From positions 1 through 10,378 of the forward strand of contig CALPUT020000057.1 of assembly GCA_943326825.2 (NCBI GenBank): DNA of 10,378 bases, in the 5' to 3' direction. The stretch is from Chryseobacterium gleum (GTDB lineage Bacteria; Bacteroidota; Bacteroidia; Flavobacteriales_D; Crocinitomicaceae). Every line of letters begins with the position of its first letter. Position 1 is the stretch's first letter. This document shows, piece by piece, positions 5,725 through 10,378 of this stretch. The position numbers and the translations under genes are program-made. The notes beneath the pieces were generated by a model. It did not search any database. It was not told where the DNA came from and was given only the letters and a program-made list of their open reading frames with translations.

Positions 5725-8100
5725 ATGAAATTTTTAACTTTAAGTATATTATCATTTTTTTTTGTTTTTTGTTCTTTTGGACAGTTAACAACAACTGTTA
5801 ATACGGCTGGAAGTTTAGTTCAAAATGTTCTTCTTGGACCTGGTGTAACTGTTTCTAATATTCAATACAATGGAGTTGCTTCTGCGATTGGTTCTTTTAG
5901 TGCTACAGGGACTAACCTAGGGATTTCCTCTGGCATTGTTATGACAACAGGAACTATTTACAATAATGGAAATGGACCTCAAGGCCCTAATAATATTGGG
6001 AATTCAGGGGTAAACAATAATGCACCTGGTTTACCTCTATTAACTAATCTTGTAAATGGAGCTCAAACATTTAATGCTGCAGTTTTACAATTTGATTTTA
6101 TTCCATATTCTGATACTGTTAAGTTTAAATATGTTTTCGGTTCGGAGGAGTATCCTGAATTTGTGAATGCAGGATTTAATGATGTTTTTGGTTTTTTTAT
6201 TTCTGGGCCAGGTATTTCTGGCCAACAAAATATAGCGAAATTACCTGGAGGAACGCCCGTAACTATTGATAATGTGAATAGTAATTCCAATGGTAATTAT
6301 TTTGTTTATAATGGTACTGGAAGTGAATCACCTTATAATTCCTCTGCTTCATTTATTCAATACGATGGATTTACTAAACCATTAGAAGCTGTTTCAAAAG
6401 TAGAATGTGGAAAGACTTATCATTTGGTTATTGCTGTTGCTGATGCAGGTGATGGGATTTATGATTCAGGTATTTTTTTAGAGGCCAATAGTTTGAAATC
6501 TAAAATGCCAATTGATATTTCTTATAATTTATCCTATCAAGCATATCCAGATCCTAGTAAAATGATTGAAGGATGTGTAACAGCCAATTTCAATATAGTT
6601 CGTTCAGGAAATGCTTCTACGCTAGCCACTCCTATATCTATTCCAGTTTTTGTCTCAGGAACAGCAACTCAAGGGGCAGATTATACATCAACTATTCCCG
6701 CAACCATAAATTTTGCTGCAGGACAATCAACAGCATCGTTTTCTTTTAATGCAATAAATGATGGTATTGTTGAACCCGAAGAGAATATTCATTTATTATT
6801 TCCACTTGTAAACGCTTGTGGTGACACTGTTCCCATTGAATTTGATTTGAAAATTGAAGATGTTTTACCTGTTACTGTGACAGTTGAAGATACAAATGTA
6901 TTATGTTATGGAGATCCTGTAATTCTTTATGCAACTGTGTCAGGAGGAGCAGGGCCATATACTTATTTATGGAATACTGGTGGTTCAACTTCTACTATTT
7001 CTGTTGGACCTTTAGTAACAACTAACTATACTTGTACGGTAACAGATAATTGTTTGCAACAGACTGTTAGTGATATAGGAACTGTTACTGTTCCTGTTTA
7101 TCCTCCAATTACATTGATTGAAACACCTGATATTAATGAAATTTGTCCGTATTTATTTGACACTTTAACTGTTTATGCTCAAGGAGGAGCGGGAAGATAT
7201 TCTTATCAATGGACTAGTAGTGTTCCAGAATTTTTAGGTAGAGATACAATGCAGCCAATACATCCAAGTGGAACAACTATTTATACTGTAATTGTAAAAG
7301 ACCAGTGCGATTCAGTGAAAGCTACGAATGTTGTTTATATTGTGACGAGTCCTCCTTTAGAGTTAACTATGTCTCCCGAGATTGAAATTTGTCCTTTTGA
7401 TTCTGTATTAGTTTCTGTTCAAGCGGTTGGTGGATATGGACAATATTATTATTCTTGGAGCAATGGTGTGTCGACAAATTCAAATCAATGGGTTCATCCA
7501 TTATCTAACACTTCATATACTGTCTCAGTTTCTGATGAATGTCAAACATATGAAGTAGATGGCTCAACTATAGTCTCTGTAAATAAACCAACTGCAGATT
7601 TTGTAATTTCTAGTTCACCTGTTTTTAATAATTTGCCAATTACATTCAATAATTTATCACTAAATTCCAATACATACAATTGGTCATTTGGAAACGGAAA
7701 TAGTTCTACTTTGATTTGTCCAAACAATGAATATATAGATCCAGGTTATTATACAGTTACGCTTGTTGCTACTGATCATTCAGGATGTAAAGATACCACA
7801 TCCAAAGTTATTTTTATAGAAGAAGAACATTACATTTATGTACCTAATTCTTTTACTCCAGATAAAAACCGCTTTAATAATTTTTTTAGAGCAAGTACAA
7901 TCGGAATCAATGAATTATCAGTTTCTATTTTTAATAGATGGGGTGAAGTTGTTTATACTTCAAATCGCGTTGATTTTGAGTGGGATGGTATTTTTGAAAA
8001 TGCTGAAGTTAAGAGTGATACTTATATTTATGAAATTAAATATATTTCAAATTCAGGTTTTCAAGATACAATTATTGGACATGTCAATTTATTGAGATAG
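5725..8100 (+). CDS. Secreted multidomain protein: choice-of-anchor L, Calx-beta-like, Ig/PKD-like modules, T9SS type B sorting domain
   Basis: The 791-residue protein begins with a signal peptide (residues 1-19, ending CSFG before QLTT). Residues about 25-257 form a choice-of-anchor L domain: GISSGIVMTTG, VLQFDFIPYSDTVKFKYVFG, SEEYPEFV, NDVFGFFISGP and CGKTYHLVIAVADAGDGIYDSGIFLEA. A Calx-beta-like domain follows (about 275-380; GTATQGADYTS, INFAAGQSTASFSF, DGIVEPEENI). Next are three related Ig-like modules of about 75-80 residues (about 385-458, 461-540, 543-619), each with a Cys near its start and a GG.GxYxYxW core. A PKD domain (about 621-699; YNWSFGNGN, YTVTLVATD) precedes the C-terminal gliding-motility-associated sorting domain (about 703-791; YVPNSFTPD, VSIFNRWGEVVY, WDG). 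That domain directs export by the type IX system to the outside. The other modules suggest adhesion or matrix structure. No enzyme domain is seen and the ligand is unknown. Confidence 0.92.
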   Translation: MKFLTLSILSFFFVFCSFGQLTTTVNTAGSLVQNVLLGPGVTVSNIQYNGVASAIGSFSATGTNLGISSGIVMTTGTIYNNGNGPQGPNNIGNSGVNNNAPGLPLLTNLVNGAQTFNAAVLQFDFIPYSDTVKFKYVFGSEEYPEFVNAGFNDVFGFFISGPGISGQQNIAKLPGGTPVTIDNVNSNSNGNYFVYNGTGSESPYNSSASFIQYDGFTKPLEAVSKVECGKTYHLVIAVADAGDGIYDSGIFLEANSLKSKMPIDISYNLSYQAYPDPSKMIEGCVTANFNIVRSGNASTLATPISIPVFVSGTATQGADYTSTIPATINFAAGQSTASFSFNAINDGIVEPEENIHLLFPLVNACGDTVPIEFDLKIEDVLPVTVTVEDTNVLCYGDPVILYATVSGGAGPYTYLWNTGGSTSTISVGPLVTTNYTCTVTDNCLQQTVSDIGTVTVPVYPPITLIETPDINEICPYLFDTLTVYAQGGAGRYSYQWTSSVPEFLGRDTMQPIHPSGTTIYTVIVKDQCDSVKATNVVYIVTSPPLELTMSPEIEICPFDSVLVSVQAVGGYGQYYYSWSNGVSTNSNQWVHPLSNTSYTVSVSDECQTYEVDGSTIVSVNKPTADFVISSSPVFNNLPITFNNLSLNSNTYNWSFGNGNSSTLICPNNEYIDPGYYTVTLVATDHSGCKDTTSKVIFIEEEHYIYVPNSFTPDKNRFNNFFRASTIGINELSVSIFNRWGEVVYTSNRVDFEWDGIFENAEVKSDTYIYEIKYISNSGFQDTIIGHVNLLR

Positions 8101-8102
8101 AT

Positions 8103-8119
8103 AATTCTTTTTTAGAATT
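8103..8119 (+). terminator. Weak hairpin after the secreted protein gene
   Basis: AATTCT (8103-8108) and AGAATT (8114-8119) flank a T5 loop just after the stop at 8100. The stem has six mostly A-T pairs and no following T-run, so it is a poor terminator. Some read-through into lysS is possible. Confidence 0.2.
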
Positions 8120-8166
8120 TAAACATCTTTCAATAGAACTGTTTTCCTTAATTCAACTATTCAAAT

Positions 8167-8174
8167 TATCTTTG
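8167..8174 (+). promoter_or_regulatory. lysS promoter -7 element
   Basis: TATCTTTG, followed by CACC, matches TAnnTTTG exactly and sits 20 bases before the lysS ATG, the common arrangement in Bacteroidota. No TTG is present at the usual -33 distance; the nearest candidate is a T-rich patch at 8142-8145. lysS therefore probably has its own promoter despite lying only 94 bases after the preceding gene. Confidence 0.6.
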
Positions 8175-8194
8175 CACCTAGAAAAAATTAAACA

Positions 8195-9904
8195 ATGAGT
8201 ATTTTAGAACTTTCCGAACAAGAAATTCAGCGTCGTGAGTCGTTGAAAAAATTGCGTGAGATGGGGATTGAACCTTATCCTGCAGAATTGTATCCAGTTA
8301 CAGATCATGCTGCTAACATAAAGGAAAAGTTTGAAGATAAGAAGCAGGTTTGTATTGCTGGTCGTTTGATGAGTCAACGTGTAATGGGTAAAGCTTCCTT
8401 TGCTGAGATTTTAGATTCAACAGGTAGAATTCAAGTATATTTTAACCGTGATGAAATTTGTCCGGGAGAAGATAAATCACTGTACAATGAGGTGTTTAAG
8501 AAATTATTGGATCTTGGAGATTTCATAGGGATCAAAGGTTATTTATTTACAACGCAAGTTGGTGAAATCTCAGTTCACGTAGAAGAATTTACGTTATTGA
8601 GTAAATCGCTTAAACCACTCCCGCTGCCAAAAACAGATGCTGATGGAAAAGTTCATGATGCATTTACGGATCCAGAATTAAGATACAGACAGCGTTATGT
8701 AGATTTAGTAGTTAATCCTTCGGTTAAAGATACGTTTATTAAACGTTCGAAAACGATTGCATCTATGCGTCATTTCTTTAATGATAAAGGATACATGGAA
8801 GTTGAAACACCAATCTTGCAACCAATTGCAGGTGGTGCAACTGCTAGACCATTTATGACACATCACAATGCATTAGATGTTCCATTATATTTAAGAATTG
8901 CAAACGAATTATATTTAAAAAGATTAATCGTAGGTGGTTTTGAAGGTGTATACGAATTTGCAAAAGATTTCCGTAACGAAGGAATGGATAGAACACATAA
9001 CCCTGAGTTTACAGTAATGGAAATATATGTAGCCTATAAAGACTACAATTGGATGATGGACTTCACTGAACAAATGATTGAAAAAGTTGCTTTAGATGTT
9101 GTTGGAAGCACTTCTGTTCAAGTAGGTGAGAATACAATTTCTTTGAAAGCTCCTTTCAAAAGAGTTACAATGCGTGATTCAATTTTAGAATTTACAGGAT
9201 TTGATATCAATGGTAAATCTGAAGAAGAATTACATGCTGCATGTAAATCAATGGGAATTGAGACAGATGCAACAATGGGGAAAGGAAAATTAATAGATGA
9301 AATTTTCGGTGAAAAATGTGAAGGAAACTATATCCAACCAACATTTATAACTGACTACCCGATTGAAATGTCTCCATTATGTAAACGTCATAGAGAAAAT
9401 CCAGAATTAACAGAGCGTTTTGAGTTAATGGTGAATGGTAAAGAAATCGCAAATGCTTATTCTGAATTAAATGACCCAATTGATCAAAGAGAACGTTTCG
9501 AGGAGCAAATGCGTTTATCAGAAAAAGGAGATGATGAAGCAATGTTTATCGATCAAGATTTCTTAAGAGCTTTAGAATTTGGAATGCCTCCAACGTCTGG
9601 TATGGGTATTGGAATTGATCGTTTAGTGATGCTTTTAACGAATAATTCATCTATTCAGGAAGTATTGTTTTTTCCTCAAATGAGACCAGAGAAATTTGGT
9701 GAAAAGAAGGCTGTTGAATTAGAGGAGAATGAAAAAGTAATATTTGATATTCTTTCTCAATTTAAAACAATGAGTTTAGAAGAATTGAAAGAAAAATCTG
9801 CACTTTCTAACAAACAATGGGATAAAGGAATTAAATCTTTAGCTCAATTAGGTTTAACGAAAGTTACAAAAACAGAAGATTCTTTATTTGTTGAAATGAT
9901 ATAG
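8195..9904 (+). CDS. lysS: Lysyl-tRNA synthetase, class II
   Basis: The cytoplasmic enzyme charges tRNA-Lys with lysine using ATP, which is essential for translation. This 569-residue copy has an N-terminal OB-fold anticodon-binding domain (about 54-150; VCIAGRLMSQRVMGKASFAE and TGRIQVYF). It then has the class II catalytic core: motif 1 (GYMEVETPILQPIAGGATARPF, beginning about 198), motif 2 (KDFRNEGMDRTHNPEFT, with R260 and E262) and motif 3 (GMGIGIDRLVMLL, about 469-481). The lysine-pocket segments ELYLKRLIVGGFEGVYE and NGKEIANAYSELNDP are present. Most bacterial LysRS are about 500 residues. Here about 70 extra residues follow motif 3 (about 500-569; FDILSQFKTMSLEELKEKS...), probably a small helical or winged-helix-like extension that I believe is common in Bacteroidota. 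The ATG at 8195 fits the promoter. The gene stands as a single unit with a terminator after it. Confidence 0.97.
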   Translation: MSILELSEQEIQRRESLKKLREMGIEPYPAELYPVTDHAANIKEKFEDKKQVCIAGRLMSQRVMGKASFAEILDSTGRIQVYFNRDEICPGEDKSLYNEVFKKLLDLGDFIGIKGYLFTTQVGEISVHVEEFTLLSKSLKPLPLPKTDADGKVHDAFTDPELRYRQRYVDLVVNPSVKDTFIKRSKTIASMRHFFNDKGYMEVETPILQPIAGGATARPFMTHHNALDVPLYLRIANELYLKRLIVGGFEGVYEFAKDFRNEGMDRTHNPEFTVMEIYVAYKDYNWMMDFTEQMIEKVALDVVGSTSVQVGENTISLKAPFKRVTMRDSILEFTGFDINGKSEEELHAACKSMGIETDATMGKGKLIDEIFGEKCEGNYIQPTFITDYPIEMSPLCKRHRENPELTERFELMVNGKEIANAYSELNDPIDQRERFEEQMRLSEKGDDEAMFIDQDFLRALEFGMPPTSGMGIGIDRLVMLLTNNSSIQEVLFFPQMRPEKFGEKKAVELEENEKVIFDILSQFKTMSLEELKEKSALSNKQWDKGIKSLAQLGLTKVTKTEDSLFVEMI

Positions 9905-9927
9905 TATAATAAGATATCATATTATTC

Positions 9928-9955
9928 GAGCTATCTAAATTAGATAGCTCTTTTT
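9928..9955 (+). terminator. lysS: Intrinsic terminator of lysS
   Basis: GAGCTATCTA (9928-9937) and TAGATAGCTC (9941-9950) form a perfect 10-bp stem with a 3-base loop (AAT), followed directly by TTTTT (9951-9955). It begins 24 bases after the lysS stop. Confidence 0.9.
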
Positions 9956-10084
9956 ATTTAACATAAGGTTAATGTTTAAATTATTGAAAAACAGATATTT
10001 AGCGGTTTGTTTTTTTTAATGTAAATTCAAAAGTAATTTGATGTTAACAAATTAAACATTTACTTAATTCAAGAATAATAATCC

Positions 10085-10140
10085 AGTAATTGCATGATTA
10101 CTTGTAATGTCTAACATTGCAATGTTTTAAAAGCTTTTAA
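10085..10140 (+). promoter_or_regulatory. Cluster of palindromes immediately before the last gene
   Basis: Three inverted repeats lie in 56 bases. They are AGTAAT-N6-ATTACT (10085-10102), the perfect 14-bp palindrome AACATTGCAATGTT (10113-10126), and, directly abutting it, the perfect 14-bp palindrome TTAAAAGCTTTTAA (10127-10140). The last ends 8 bases before the ATG at 10149. They could be operators for dimeric regulators, or mRNA hairpins that mask the start. No T-run follows, so they are not a terminator. The spacer 9905-10148 otherwise holds the lysS terminator and AT-rich sequence, and I could not place a confident promoter. Confidence 0.4.
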
Positions 10141-10148
10141 TTAGGGTT

Positions 10149-10378
10149 ATGAAAAAAATCGTTTGCCTGTTTTGTTTAATTTCAAATTATTTTATTGGGA
10201 TCTCTCAAAATGGTTTAGAAAACGTAATAGTTGAAAAATATTATGTATCAACTACAAATGATACTTTATCAAATAGTTCATCTGGGATATTACCTGTAGG
10301 TTCTGTAACCTATAGAATATTCCTTGATTTATTGCCAGGATATAGTTTTCAGGCAGCATATGGTACTCCGAATCATGA
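10149..10378 (+). CDS. N-terminus of a secreted protein, probable T9SS cargo (3' end outside window)
   Basis: An ATG at 10149 opens a frame that stays open to the window edge (76 codons plus 2 bases). The protein starts MKKIVCLFCLISNYFIGIS then QNGLENVIVEKYYV. The first 19 or so residues are a signal peptide of the style seen in the other exported proteins here. The following text, including LPVGSVTYRIFLDLLPGYSFQ and AAYGTP, resembles from memory the N-termini of Bacteroidota secreted proteins that end in a type IX secretion sorting domain. That C-terminus would lie outside the window, so the assignment is tentative. The gene follows the lysS terminator by 193 bases and has a palindrome cluster just upstream. 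Its function is unknown. Confidence 0.7.
   Translation, partial: MKKIVCLFCLISNYFIGISQNGLENVIVEKYYVSTTNDTLSNSSSGILPVGSVTYRIFLDLLPGYSFQAAYGTPNH

Noticed and set aside
7838..8095. 85-codon plus-strand frame at the end of the secreted protein gene
   Set aside because: It overlaps the T9SS sorting domain in another frame; the low-complexity Leu/Ile-rich translation is typical of a frame shadow in AT-rich DNA.
9345..9542. 65-codon minus-strand frame inside lysS
   Set aside because: It is antisense to the conserved LysRS core, with no start context and no recognisable product.
10001..10020. T-run (10010-10017) as a second terminator
   Set aside because: No stable hairpin precedes it; the real lysS terminator is the 9928-9955 stem-loop.
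9968..10063. Long-range inverted match GTTAATGTTTAA / TTAAACATTTAC
   Set aside because: It has one mismatch, consists almost entirely of A/T and is separated by about 70 bases; this is expected by chance in such AT-rich sequence.
1..10378. CRISPR arrays, insertion sequences, tRNA/rRNA genes, defence or toxin-antitoxin genes
   Set aside because: I looked on both strands and saw no spaced direct repeats, transposase motifs, terminal inverted repeats, cloverleaf-like segments or known defence domains.

Overview
This is an ordinary-looking chromosomal segment from an AT-rich member of the Bacteroidota, most likely Flavobacteriia/Flavobacteriales. The genus cannot be fixed from sequence alone. 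The lineage evidence is a large secreted protein ending in a gliding-motility-type (type IX secretion, type B) sorting domain, a choice-of-anchor L domain, the signal-peptide style ending in '..GQ', starts without Shine-Dalgarno sequences, and TAnnTTTG-type -7 promoter elements (the Bacteroidota sigma-A consensus) ahead of at least two genes.

Left part: a very long TPR-repeat protein runs leftward off the window edge (1-2867, minus, 955 codons, no stop reached). It shares a 242-bp divergent promoter region with an FtsE-type ABC ATPase (3110-3829, plus). FtsE ends at a good intrinsic terminator and converges on two leftward envelope genes: a lipoprotein of unknown function (3894-4682) and, upstream of it, a membrane-anchored coiled-coil protein with a LytM/M23 domain (4739-5593).

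Right part: a 791-residue modular secreted protein (5725-8100, plus), then lysyl-tRNA synthetase lysS (8195-9904) with its own near-consensus promoter and a strong terminator. Last is the 5' end of another exported protein (10149 to the window edge), preceded by an unusual run of perfect palindromes.

Most genes other than lysS concern the cell envelope or secretion. The most interesting reading is functional. The LytM domain appears to have lost two of its three zinc ligands, as in the amidase activators EnvC and NlpD. In other bacteria, FtsE with FtsX controls such coiled-coil/LytM proteins. Finding both within 1 kb suggests, but does not prove, a link in septal or envelope peptidoglycan remodelling; no ftsX lies in the window. 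I found no CRISPR array, transposon, tRNA or rRNA gene, or obvious defence system, and nothing I would call a wholly new system.
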